Position numbers and translations under genes: made by a program. Source: Todiramphus chloris collaris (Eukaryota; Chordata; Aves; Coraciiformes; Alcedinidae). Taken from it: DNA of 64,000 nt. Below are positions 1 through 10,000 of the stretch, in pieces; position 1 is the stretch's first letter, and the number at the start of each line of letters is the position of its first letter. The notes under the pieces were generated by a model. The model worked only from the letters and a program-made list of their open reading frames with translations, was not told the origin of the DNA and searched no databases. The DNA is taken from assembly GCA_025345505.1 (NCBI GenBank), contig JANVCC010000077.1, forward strand, positions 517,800-581,799. The letters run 5' to 3'.

Positions 1-44
1 GGAGGGACCTGCCAGCCCCAGGAGGGTGAAGGAGCCGTGTTCAG
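1..44 (+). CDS. SLIT1: SLIT1 exon (5' end outside window): part of EGF-like repeat 2
   Basis: This exon is cut by the window edge. It reads [14 protein letters not shown] plus a split Arg codon, the middle of an EGF-like repeat (the CxxGGTC signature). It ends in phase 2 at a consensus donor (CAG|GTGAGT) and continues into the exon at 760. Confidence 0.9.
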
Positions 45-3000
45 GTGAGTGCTGGACAGGAACCCTTGGGTGGGTGTTTGGATAGCAGCATGGATCAGGG
101 ACATCCCTTGAGATGAAGTTTCCTTCCCCTCCTGCATGCCCCTGTGGGCATATAGCTCAGATGCTGCATTCACCCAGCAGCTCCAGCCCATGCTGCCTGC
201 TCTACACAGCCCTGCCTGCACCTCCTGCCAGCACAGCACCAGCGAGGGCTGAGTGCTTGCTCTGCTTCCCCCTTTCCCTGAGCCCTGCAGGTTCCTCTGC
301 TTGAGGGGGGAGAGGGTCCTGCCACCACAGGAGGTATGGGGAGCCAGAGGGCAGCGGGATATATGGCTAGGATCCAGCTGCGCTGACTGCAGAATGGGAC
401 AGGATGTGACCCCGGGGTTGCTGCTGTGCCCCTGAACACCCCTCGCTACCCCAACTGCTTCTGCCTTCAGGGAACTGGGGTCCAATTGGTGTCTGAAAAT
501 AGACGGCGGGCCAGGGGCGAGGAGCTGGCTGCGCAGCTGCCCGGCACCCCCACGCTCTGCTGAGTGGCCTCTCAGTCCGTTGTCGTGGCAACTCAGCATC
601 CTCGCCAAGTGCTCCCGTGGGGCTGCACATTGCCACCCTCCCCTGCGCCCAGTGTTCAACAGGCCATGAGTGCCTACTCCTGTGCTGGCATTTTGGTGGG
701 GGATCACTCTGAAATGTCTGTTTTCTGCCCCCTGATGCTGCCTTGTGCCCTGGTGGCAGGTGCCTGTGCCCAGCGGGCTTTGAGGGTCCGAGTTGCCATG
801 CTGCCAGCGACCCCTGCAAGGAGCACAGCTGTGAGAATGGGGGCTCCTGCGTGCCCAGTGCTGCCAACTACACCTGCTTGTGCCCTGCCCACTACACAGG
901 TACCCAGCATGAGGGCTAGCCATCCCCAGACCTCATGGGCCTGGCAGGGGGGTGTGCCCAGTGCTTCTCCCTTCCCAGAAATGAGGGCTAACAGCTCCTC
1001 TGCCTGCTGTCCCAGTGCCCATCACCATGGCCTGAGGGCTCCTCTGGGCACAGCCACCCCGAGTTTGGGTACACCTAGCTGAGCCCTCCATGCCCTGGGT
1101 TGCCCTCAGTGCCTGGCCTGGGCACGAGCAGAGCCCTGCGTCCATGGTGGTGCGAACGGCAGGCTCGGCAGCGCCCTTGCTTGAGCTGAGCCCCCCATGG
1201 GCATTCCCTGCCCTGTGGGGACAGGGGCTGCCTCTCTGGTCCTGGAGCTGCTGGGCACCCCCTGGCACCCACTATTCTGCCCTGCAGGGGATTTCTGTGA
1301 GCAGCCACCAGATTTCTGCTCAGATGAGCTCAGCCCATGCCAGCACGGCTCCACCTGCATCTCCACCAGCCAGGGGCCCAGGTGAGCCTCCTCTCCCCAG
1401 ACCGCTTTCTCCCAGCTGCCTGGAAGGAGAGATTTGCTCTGGGGGGGCTGCAGCTCGCAGGCTGGCGAGGGGACACAGGGAGGGGCATGCCAGGAGGAGC
1501 TGGTGCCCACCGGCACAGGGGGGAAGGAAGGCACGGCCATGAGTCCCCGGCCTGCCCCAGGTGTGAGTGTGCGCCCGGCTACGTGGGGAGCAACTGCAGC
1601 GAGGACTTCGACGACTGCCAGGACCATCGGTGCCAGAACAACGCCCGCTGCCTGGATGAGGTGAACGGCTACTCCTGCCTCTGCACTGAGGGCTACAGGT
1701 ACCACTGGGAACACAGGGGGTCACTGGGGATAACGGGGCCGGTTACATGTCACCATGCAGGAGGGACCAGTCCTGGGTACCATATCCATCCACCCCCCAC
1801 ACTGTGAGAGAAGGAATGGGGCTGGGTTGGGGATCTCCAGGGATGCAGGCTGGGGGAAGCCTGCATGCCTGGTAAGAGACCCCAAGGAAGGGCTCAGCAG
1901 CCAGGCCTCCCTCTGATGCTGCTGGCTGGAGAGCCTCCCTAGAGATGCCAAAACGGGGTCAGAGCCGCATGGGGCAGTGGGCAAGGGGTGTAGTGCATTT
2001 TCCCAGCCCCGTGCCCAGCAGCACCCTTGGCCCTGCAGTGGCCAGCTCTGCGAGATGCCGCCCCACGCTGCTGGCCAGCCCGGCCTCTGCGAGCGAGCCG
2101 AATGCCAGAACGGGGCCCTCTGTGTGGAGCGGGGCTCCCGTGCCCTCTGCCAGTGCTTGCCCGGCTTTGGTGGCCCCAAGTGTGAGAAGCTGCTGAGTGT
2201 CAACTTTGTGGACCGCGACACGTACTTGCAGTTCACTGACCTGCAGGACTGGCCCCGAGCCAACATCACCCTGCAGGTGAGGGCTGGCGGGGCGTGGGGG
2301 CATCAGGGGCTGGCACCAGGGGTGCTACCCCAGGCATGTGGGCTTCCATCTCTCCCATTGCCAGGTTTCCACAGCTGAAGGCAACGGCATCCTGCTGTAC
2401 AATGGTGACAGCGACCACATGGCTGTGGAGCTGTACCAGGGCCATGTCAGGGTCAGCTATGACCCTGGCACCCATCCCAGCTCAGCCATCTACAGGTACC
2501 TGCCACCCCTTCCCTGCTCACCAGAGACCACCACCCCCCATTGCATGGGTCTGGGGGGGGTCCCTGTTGACCCAGCCATCCCCACCAGTGCTGAGACCAT
2601 CAACGACGGGCAGTTCCACACTGTGGAGCTGGTGACTTTCGACCAGATGGTGAATCTCTCCATTGATGGCGGCAGCCCCATGACCATGGACAACTCGGGC
2701 AAGCACTACACACTGAACAGTGAGGCCCCCCTCTATGTGGGAGGTAGGACAGGGCCTGTGAGGGGCAGTGGGTGGCACTGGGGACATCCGGTCACACTGA
2801 TGGTTCTGTTCTCCCCAGGGATGCCTGTGGATGTCAACTCGGCCGCCTTCCGCCTCTGGCAGCTCCTCAATGGCACCAGCTTCCATGGGTGCATCCGCAA
2901 CCTCTACATCAACAACGAGCTGCAGGACTTCACCAAGACGCGGATGACGCCGGGGGTGGTGCCAGGCTGCGAGCCCTGCCGCAAGCTCTACTGCCTGCAC

Positions 3001-4353
3001 GGCATCTGCCAGCCCGCCGGCGCCCAGGGCCCCGTCTGCCACTGTGAGCCCGGCTGGGACGGGCCCCACTGTGACCAGCCCCGTGGCGGACCGTGCCAGG
3101 GGCACAAGTGAGTGCCCCCACACCGTTGTCAGCCCCGCGGTGATGATCTTGCCCCCAGTAGCTGCCCTGCAGGGGCCCGTCTGTGCCATTGGCTGTCCTG
3201 AAGCGACGGCACTGCCCCATGGGCTGCCCCACAGTGACCCACCTGCCCCTTTGGCTCTTTGGTCACTCCAGCTCATTGGCTGCCCCACCACAGCTGCCCC
3301 TCTCCATTGGCTCCTTGCCTACCCTTTCTTCATCGGTTGCTCTGGCACAACAGCCTCACTCCGTTGGCTCATTGGCTGCTCCTCTGACCACCCTTCTCAT
3401 CCCTGCCCTCTCCGTTGGGTGTCCTGTCCTTGCCCTGTCCACCTCTCCCATTGGCTGTCCTCCACCCTCCCCAGGGACTGTCTGGAGCTGGTGATGCCAG
3501 GCCATGGTGGTGCCTTGCTGTGGCAATGCCATGCCATGGTGGTGCCATGCCATGGTGGTGCCATGCCGTGGTGGTGCCCTGCCATGGCAATGCCATGCCA
3601 TGCCACAAGCACTGAGTCATGCCAGTGCTGTACTGTGACAGTGGTGCCATGCCAGACCCATGCCAGTGCTGTGGCAGTGCCGTGCCACAATGGCTGTGCA
3701 ATACCACTGCCATACCAGTCTCAGTGTGGTGCTGTGCTTGTGCTGGTGCCATGCCGGTGCTGGTGGGCTGTGCATGCATGTGGCGGGCTGTGCCAGCAGG
3801 TGCCTGACAGCATCGGGTGCCCACAGGTGCGTGCACGGGCTGTGCCTGCCCCTCGACGCCCTCTCCTACAGCTGCCAGTGCCACAAGGGCTACGAGGGTG
3901 CCCTCTGCAACCAGCCCGCTGAGCCGCCTGACCCCTGCCACCACCAGCCCTGCGGCCACGGCCACTGCCGCCTCACCCCGGGTGGCCAGCCCACTTGTGA
4001 GTGCCACGGTGGCTACACCGGAGCCTTCTGCGACCAAGGTAGGCACGGGGCAGGTGGGTGGCACAGCCCTATGGCTGAGACACCAGGCTGAGCATCACTG
4101 TCCCACAGAGCCGGAGTGCCACGGGGAGCCGGTGCGGGACTACCACCAGGTGCAGCGGGGCTATGCCATCTGCCAGACGACGCGGCCAGTGGCCTGGGTG
4201 GAGTGCCGGGGCACCTGCAGGGGCCCTGGTGCCAGCTGCTGCACCGGGATGCGTCTCCGACGCAGGAAATACGCCTTCGAGTGCAGCAATGGCGCAACCT
4301 TCGTGGAGGAGGTGGAGAAGCCCAGCAAATGCGGCTGCAGCCAGTGCCTGTGA
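1..4353 (+). CDS. SLIT1: SLIT1, 3' part of the gene (last ten coding exons)
   Basis: SLIT1 is a large secreted glycoprotein ligand of ROBO receptors that guides axons and migrating neurons. The window holds its C-terminal 561 codons in exons 1-44, 760-899, 1288-1381, 1561-1698, 2039-2276, 2365-2495, 2589-2743, 2819-3107, 3827-4038 and 4109-4353. The exon lengths sum to 1686 nt, exactly 562 codons with the TGA. Every intron is GT-AG and every split codon joins cleanly. Domains in order are EGF-like repeats 2 (partial) to 6, laminin G, EGF-like repeats 7 to 9, and a C-terminal cystine knot. SLIT1 is preferred over SLIT2 or SLIT3 because of paralogue-specific stretches such as [27 protein letters not shown] and [14 protein letters not shown]. 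The leucine-rich repeats and signal peptide lie upstream of the window. The gene is tail-to-tail with LCOR, as in human 10q24. Confidence 0.97.
760..899 (+). CDS. SLIT1: SLIT1 exon: end of EGF-like 2 and EGF-like 3
   Basis: The exon begins after a TGGCAG acceptor and reads [12 protein letters not shown], which closes one EGF repeat. A complete six-cysteine repeat follows, starting [14 protein letters not shown] and containing [12 protein letters not shown]. It ends with one base of a Gly codon before a GTACCC donor. Confidence 0.95.
1288..1381 (+). CDS. SLIT1: SLIT1 exon: first part of EGF-like 4
   Basis: The exon reads [20 protein letters not shown] and onward to STSQGPR, matching the SLIT repeat with an extended spacing before PCQH. 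It is bounded by a CTGCAG acceptor and a CAG|GTGAGC donor. It enters in phase 1 and leaves in phase 2. Confidence 0.95.
1561..1698 (+). CDS. SLIT1: SLIT1 exon: end of EGF-like 4 and most of EGF-like 5
   Basis: The exon reads [12 protein letters not shown], then [14 protein letters not shown] and [12 protein letters not shown]. The DxDDC start and the NGYSC aromatic position fit a calcium-binding EGF repeat. The splice sites are CCCCAG and CAG|GTACCA, with phase 2 at both ends. Confidence 0.95.
2039..2276 (+). CDS. SLIT1: SLIT1 exon: end of EGF-like 5, EGF-like 6, start of laminin G
   Basis: The exon opens SGQLCEMPP, then encodes EGF-like 6 ([12 protein letters not shown] to [11 protein letters not shown]), then [15 protein letters not shown], the first strand of the laminin-G domain. 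It ends in phase 0 at CTGCAG|GTGAGG. The text from DRDTYLQF to ANITLQ is nearly identical to what I know of mammalian SLIT1. Confidence 0.97.
2365..2495 (+). CDS. SLIT1: SLIT1 exon: laminin-G domain, part 2
   Basis: The exon encodes [20 protein letters not shown] and then [20 protein letters not shown], beta strands of the laminin-G sandwich. The intron before it is only 88 nt, one of the short introns of this compact gene end. It ends in phase 2. Confidence 0.97.
2589..2743 (+). CDS. SLIT1: SLIT1 exon: laminin-G domain, part 3
   Basis: The exon encodes [20 protein letters not shown], then [16 protein letters not shown] and ends with APLYVGG. These residues are characteristic of SLIT1 rather than its paralogues. 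It is flanked by introns of 93 and 75 nt. Confidence 0.97.
2819..3107 (+). CDS. SLIT1: SLIT1 exon: end of laminin G, EGF-like 7, start of EGF-like 8
   Basis: The exon encodes [20 protein letters not shown] and [17 protein letters not shown], ending the laminin-G fold. EGF-like 7 follows ([16 protein letters not shown] to GWDGPHCDQ), then the first cysteine of EGF-like 8 (GPCQGHK). It ends in phase 2 at AA|GTGAGT. Confidence 0.97.
3180..3480 (+). repeat. Degenerate minisatellite with repeated ATTGGCT motifs in a SLIT1 intron
   Basis: Within the intron 3108-3826 the core ATTGGCT occurs exactly at 3188, 3275, 3306, 3371 and 3450. Near-copies (GTTGGCT, ATCGGTT, CATGGGCTG) lie between them, usually followed by a pyrimidine-rich spacer containing TGCCC or TGTCC. 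It looks like an old tandem repeat with a unit of about 30-40 nt. ATTGG is also the inverted CCAAT box, so binding by NF-Y is possible but not shown. Confidence 0.65.
3490..3790 (+). repeat. Minisatellite of CCATGGTGGTGCCATG-like units in a SLIT1 intron
   Basis: A tandem of roughly 15-nt units built on CCATGGTGGTG and CCATGCCATG runs from about 3500 to 3610. It then degrades into CCATGCCAGTGCTGTG-like units to about 3780. It sits just upstream of the acceptor at 3826. The repeat has few stops, which explains several long open frames seen here in both directions. Confidence 0.8.
3827..4038 (+). CDS. SLIT1: SLIT1 exon: EGF-like 8 and 9
   Basis: The exon encodes [18 protein letters not shown] and GYEGALCN, completing EGF-like 8. 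EGF-like 9 follows ([13 protein letters not shown] to [12 protein letters not shown]). The 719-nt intron before it is filled by minisatellite sequence. It ends in phase 1 at CAAG|GTAGGC. Confidence 0.96.
4109..4353 (+). CDS. SLIT1: SLIT1 last exon: C-terminal cystine knot (CTCK) and stop
   Basis: The exon encodes [20 protein letters not shown], then [14 protein letters not shown], a basic [11 protein letters not shown] strand and the terminal KCGCSQCL, followed by TGA at 4351-4353. This is the CTCK dimerisation-type knot that ends every SLIT. The loop before the paired cysteines reads CRGPGASCC, apparently a little longer than the mammalian form I remember. Confidence 0.97.
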
Positions 4354-4517
4354 GCTGCCACCGGCCCTGGAGAGCTGGGGGGGACAGCGGGGGACCCCCC
4401 CCGAAGCCAAGGACTTCGCTTTGCCCTGCTGCCACAGTACTGCTGGCTGCGTGGTCCTGAGCCACAGCTGCACCCAAGGAGCCTGGCGCAGGGTAGAGCT
4501 GTTGCATCTAGAGAGCT

Positions 4518-4536
4518 GGGGGGGGGGGGGGGGGGG
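4518..4536 (+). repeat. Run of 19 G in the SLIT1 3'UTR, followed by an A-rich tract
   Basis: Nineteen consecutive G are followed directly by a purine-only A-rich segment to about 4556. The tract could form a G-quadruplex in the RNA. Homopolymer length may also be unreliable in an assembly. Confidence 0.8.
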
Positions 4537-7055
4537 AGAAAAAGAGGAAAAAAAAACCCAGATAAAAGAAAAAAACAACCCCACAAACAAAGAAAATGTG
4601 TAGATAGAGATTTTTTTAAGAACTGCAGCAACACAGATGTGTGAATACAGGGTGGCTGCTCTGCCTGCTCTCTGCGGTGCTTCTCCAGGGAGGGCAGCGC
4701 CTGTGTCCCCCTGCGTGTCCCCTCCCTGGCAGCCCTCTCCCTTGCCTGGAGAGCTGGGGGCTTTTCCATCACCTGGGGCTGGAGCAGAGCAGCCTGGCAT
4801 GGCAGAGCCTGATGGGCCATGGCAAGCCATGGCTGGCAGAGGGCTGTGTGGTGCAGACAGTACCCCAGTGAACCCTGAGCCAGTCTCCCCAGCCTCCAGC
4901 ACCCCTGGCCTCCCAGATGAGGACCTGCCCTTGCCCCAGTGCTGCAGTGAGCAGCTCCCTGGTGCAGTGACTGGGATGCTGGAGCCCAGAGTGCCCCAAA
5001 TAATGTCACCCAAATAATGTCTGCAGCCTGACCTGCTGGTGGCACCTCTGGGCTCTGTTTGCTGGCCAGGCACTGGGGTGCGTGGGGCACAGCTCCAGCC
5101 CGCTGTGGTGGCATAGGGACCGTGCTGGATGGAGCATGGCCTGGGTTGTCTGAGGCCTACTGAGCAGGGGCACAGGCACCAGGGTGCAGATGTCTGGGGG
5201 GGATCCCAGTGCCAGTCTTGCCCCATGCCACAGGGTCCAGCACTGTGCCGTTGATGCAGAGGGGGCCATGAATGCTGCAAGGACAGCCAGGCAGCTCTGC
5301 TCAGAGGTGGGAGCTGCATGGGGCAGCACAGGACTCACCCTGGGCAGGGGATTCTGCAGCTGGGTGGAGGTGCTCTGTGTCCCAGTGGGCTGAGCCAGGA
5401 GGCTGCTGGGACAGCTGGGGTGCAGGTTTGCCATGCCCATCATTCAGACTTCAGCCTTGTGGGTGCCAGGGCCAGTTGAAGAGGCTGAAGATGGCCAAGC
5501 TTGCAAGCCTGGAGCTGACACCACTGCCAGGGCAGGTTCCACCTGCTTCTGGATTCAGGTGTTGGTGTCTGGGCAGCACCTCTCCAAAGCCCACAGTGGA
5601 TGCGCTGGGCTTGTGTGGGAGCAGGGGCAGCACCTCTGCTGGTGCAGCACAGGCAGCCTGCACCAGGGTACCACATGCGCCTGACCTCCACAGCATCACT
5701 TCTACCCCTGTGGGGACTGAGGATGGTGGGGGCCTGACCTGGGACACGGCCTGCGGCTGGACAGTGTGTAACCAAGTCACCTGGGGGGGCAAACTCATAC
5801 CAGGACTACAGCCCCAGCTCCCCCCAGCACACCACTCCAGCACATCGGCTTCAGGTCCACACTGCCAGCTGCAGCCAGGCTCCAGGCATCTCCACTGGAG
5901 GCATCCAGCTCTGTGGGTGCTGTCACCATCCCTGCTCATCACCAGCATCCAGGACGTTCCCACCACCACGGGGATCTATTTCTGCCACAAACGCCCTCTC
6001 TGCAGGAGCCCCCTGTGCTGCACAGAGGAGCTGGGACGCATCTCATTTTGCCCGTGGCCCAGACAGGGCTTGGTTGTGTTGTGTTTCTGTTCTTGCTGTA
6101 AGCTAACCGCTAAAGTATCTCTTTATACAGAATACTTACAGATTCTAATATATATTTGTATTTCATTTTGTTATAGTATTTTTATATGTTCGGGGTCCAC
6201 AAATGATGCTTTCTTTTTGTTTACAGATGCTACTGGGCAGGAAAATGACGGTGGCTTTGTTTGGCCTGTGGGGTTTGTGTGTGTCACTGTTGAAGACGCT
6301 GGTTTGTACTAGGCTGGGGAGGGAGGCACTCGGCATCCCTCCGCTGGCAGAGGCTGTATTGTTTTAGGAGGTGTTTGGTATTGTCTATGTTGTCTTCCAT
6401 GTGAACATGACATTTATGCATTCAGAGGCTTTGCCTCTTCTTTCCTGGAGGGGAGAAGGTGGCAGCTGGTGCTCTGGAGCTGCTGAGCATAGGAGGAGGT
6501 GGCACAGGCTGGGGAGAGCTGGTGCCATGGATGATGACCTGGTACTCCTGGAGCAGCCCTGGCCACCTCTTCTGGACAGAGCATTGCCCACGTGGTGCTG
6601 GGACATGCAGCCCCAGGCTGAGGGCTCATCACTGAGGAGAGCCGGGGCTGTCCATACAATGCCTTGCCAAAGGAGTGGTCACTGCCTGGGTTGTGTGGAG
6701 CACTGTGAGAAGCTGAAGGGCCCAGTGCCTGCTGTGAGGATAGAGCAGCTGTGGGGGAAACTGGGCAGCAGTAACTCTTTGGGCAAGGGGAGGAAGGGCC
6801 GAGGCAGAACCAAGGGGCTGCACTGTTTGTGCCACAAAAGCAAACCTGTCACCGAAAGCAGCTCCACCAGCTCAGACACGGGCACAAGAGCATTCAAATC
6901 CCAGCTGGCCAGCTCTGTTCCTCGTCCTGGCGGGTGGGGTGTCCTACCCAGCGGGTGCCAGCCTGTGGCTCCCCCGGTGCACTCTCTCACCTTCACCCTT
7001 CCCCAGTTACCACACCAAACAAGTGCTGATATCAAAGAAATGTTTAATAAGCTGC

Positions 7056-7061
7056 AATAAA
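7056..7061 (+). promoter_or_regulatory. SLIT1: Candidate SLIT1 poly(A) signal AATAAA
   Basis: A canonical AATAAA lies in the context GCAATAAAATACGG. The downstream sequence is not strongly GU-rich, so assigning it to SLIT1 rests mainly on position and on the lack of a better hexamer nearby. Confidence 0.4.
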
Positions 7062-7080
7062 ATACGGACCTTTAGAAAGC

Positions 7081-10000
7081 TCATAGGGTGAATATCGACA
7101 GTAGAGGAAGAAAAGAAAACAAGGTGGTGGGAATCCTTGAGGAGTTCAGATCTGAGTCAGGGACCTTTCACCTGGAACAAGAACACAACTTCTTCCATAG
7201 GCTAGGATGAAATAAAAGACAGGAGCACAGAGTTCACAAAATGTCAACATTTAGAGAGTCGATACATATTCAAAGTTCAAATGACCCAGCTCTTATAGCT
7301 ATACATATTGATTTAAAGCAACTTAATATAATTTTCTTTTCTTTTTTTTCCTTTTTTTTTTTTTAATATATACACTTTCAAAGGTTCGTCAGGTGAGGTA
7401 TGTAAACATTATCTAATGGAAACCCCTCTCCACATTTCCAACCGAGAATTCACAGCAGACAGTTCATTTTCCCAACTCACAACACAGAAGTCCCCGTTCC
7501 CCAGGGTAGCCGGGAATGCCGGTCCAAGCCACGGCTCTCCCGGGTGCAGCCACCAGCTCCTGTTTCCCACTGCTGGTCTGTACAGTTCACATTGCTTAGG
7601 CTCAAACATACAGTACCTGACAGGAGGACTTTTCAGCTCAGTGTCTAAAATTCATAAAGAAACAGAGAAACAAGACTCTCCCAGGGAAGCAGACATAGAT
7701 GAAGGAAAAATATTTGCTGTCAGGTGGAGATAATATTTAAATGTTGAGCATCTTGTAAAAGAAAAATTTACTGGGTTGCTGTTGTCTTTTTGTTACCTTT
7801 TCTTTTTTTCTTTTTTTTTACACACCTGTTCCAAGGGTGAAGCGTGGGGCTGCTGGGGGGGTCCTGCAGGGATGGGACCTGGCAGCACTCCCCGTTCCAC
7901 ACTCCAGGTCAGGGACCCACAGCCACAAAAGCAGCAAGGGTCCTGCCCCAAACAGAGAGCTGGGCTGGGGGAGGGGGGCACAGCCAGCAAACACTTCTAG
8001 GCAAAAAAGGGGTTTTAAAAAAAAACCCAACAAAACAAAATAGAAGAAAAATCCAAACCGACTTAGGAAAAAACAACCAAATGATCTGAAACCCCCTAGA
8101 AGGAGAGTTAAAATTGCAGCATGGCAAGCAAATAAGCAAACAACCTTCTGGAGCCACCGCTGGGATTGGGCGACAGTGGTGAGCTCCCTTGGGTCACCCA
8201 CACCCACAGGAAGCACAGGAGCCCCGAAGGCAGCTGCTCACTACAGTAATTTGCTATCACTGACTACCCACCCTTCCCCAGGCACTCTGGGAGAGTTCCT
8301 TCCTTGGGGGTGATAGCAGCCCCCACCTCCTGCATCCCTGAGGACACCTCCTTGGACATCCCCAGGCCAACAGACCCCCCCTCATGACACACTGGACCAA
8401 GCCCCCACCAGGAGCAGAGGTATTCCCATCCAGCCCTAAGAGCCCCTGCCATCAAAGCAGAGTTTATTACTACAAATCTTATTGCTTGCAGTGCCCCCCC
8501 TGCCCTGGGGAACGGCCACCCTGGGTGGCCATGGGAGCTCACTGCTTCCCTGGGGACTGTGGCCATTGACCAGGTCTGACATCATCAAAATGCGATAAAG
8601 AGAAAGAGTTAATGCTTCAACTTTGATGTGACATTAAAAAAACCCCAAACCAACCACCACCACCACCCAACCCATCCCATCCCATCCCGTCCCGTCCCCC
8701 CCATGCAATAGCCAGCCCTTTGGTTGCGGCACACTGGGCACTACAGCCCCAGCAGCCAGCACACCAGTCAGAACAAGAACCTGTGGAAAGCCCATGAAAT
8801 AAATATTAAAAAAAAACCTATTTACAATATTATATCTGTGAGCATGAAGTGAGAGAAAAATGCTTTTTCTTGCCCCAAAAAAGCTTAAAAAGTAGGTTAG
8901 CATCCTGCTGCCTAGCACAACACTATCTTACATGGCACCTACACATAATATATATTCACATTTCATTTTAAAATTAGGTACTCTTAAAAACAGACTTAGA
9001 AAACATTGGCTAGCAACGCAGCCCGAGGGACCCCTCGGCCTCCAGACCCACGCCACAAACGCTGGCCAGCTGCATCCCAGCTCCTCCAGCTGCCCCCAAG
9101 CTGCCAACGTGCCCTGAATCGAAACCGCCAGCTGCCCCCCCAAGTGCCCTTCGGGGAGAGGGTGGAAGTGCTCGTGGAAGAGAGGGCTTGTCCGCGGGGA
9201 GGGGAGGAGGAAGGATGGGGAGCGTGATTTTTGCTAAGCCTAGGGGTGAGCTTAATACAAACAAGAACTCCTGAGAACATCTTAGAACAGATGGATTCAT
9301 TTCACAACCACCAAGCTAAAGGATGGGCCGAATGGATGCTATGACACACAGGGTGGGGGGGGACGCGCGCGATGCAGGGACACCGTAGCTTTGTGGGTTG
9401 CTCAGAAAAACTACTGCTACAAGAAAAGCTGCAGTGGCTTTCCCTGGCAGGTGGGACCCTACCCTGCCTTGTTCCCGGGCCATCCAAGCGTACAGCCCGA
9501 GGACACGGGACTGAGGATGCCTTGGCTGGGGCTCAGCCCTCTTCCCCCTGCAGACTGCTGGAGGTGGAAAGGCAAGAGCTGAGCCAGACAGCAGCGTGCT
9601 GCCCCAGGCACTGCTCATGCCTATGGGAGGCTGGGAACTGGGGCTTTCCTAGTCACCTTCAACTGGGAATGCTTTGTCAGGCTGAAAGAATACAGGGTGG
9701 AGAGAAACCGTCCATCAGCAAGTCTTAAAAACAGGGCAGCAGTACATCTGTGTCCTTCTGAGATTGTGTCTCTATTTCCTGGGAGGTTGCTAGGAGCTGG
9801 GAGGCAAAAAGCTGCTTAGGCAGCCCACCAACCCGCTCAGTCCTGTGCTGCATAGCTCTCCCCAGCACTGGAGGGACGGGGATCCGGAGAGCAGTGGGGA
9901 CGAGTTCATCCTGCTCTCCCAGCTCAAGGAGGATGATGACCAGCAACGCGGCAGAAAGCTTGCCACAAGTATCAGCGTTGGCTAAACGGCTCTTCGGAGA

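Larger units (their letters stand above)
4354..7080 (+). other. SLIT1: Probable SLIT1 3'UTR
   Basis: Sequence after the SLIT1 stop contains no credible coding exon. It changes from GC-rich to a U-rich block at about 6060-6340. The hexamer AATAAA at 7056-7061 is the best plus-strand poly(A) signal before the interval with LCOR, giving a 3'UTR of about 2.7 kb. The exact end is inferred. The long open frame at 5272-6312 starts more than 900 nt after the stop and resembles no known protein. Confidence 0.5.

Noticed and set aside
2518-3291. 257-codon minus-strand frame
   Set aside because: It is antisense to SLIT1 laminin-G and EGF exons and crosses their introns. It is a shadow frame.
3490-3790. 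Regularly repeated units, considered as a CRISPR-like array
   Set aside because: The units are adjacent degenerate tandem repeats without unique spacers, in a eukaryotic intron.
3044-3922. 292-codon plus-strand frame through the SLIT1 minisatellite intron
   Set aside because: It starts in an exon in the wrong frame and continues through tandem repeats. Its Cys/His/Trp-rich periodic text is produced by the repeat.
5272-6312. 346-codon plus-strand frame after SLIT1
   Set aside because: It begins more than 900 nt after the SLIT1 stop, crosses the abrupt GC to AT change and has no recognisable domain. It is best read as 3'UTR.
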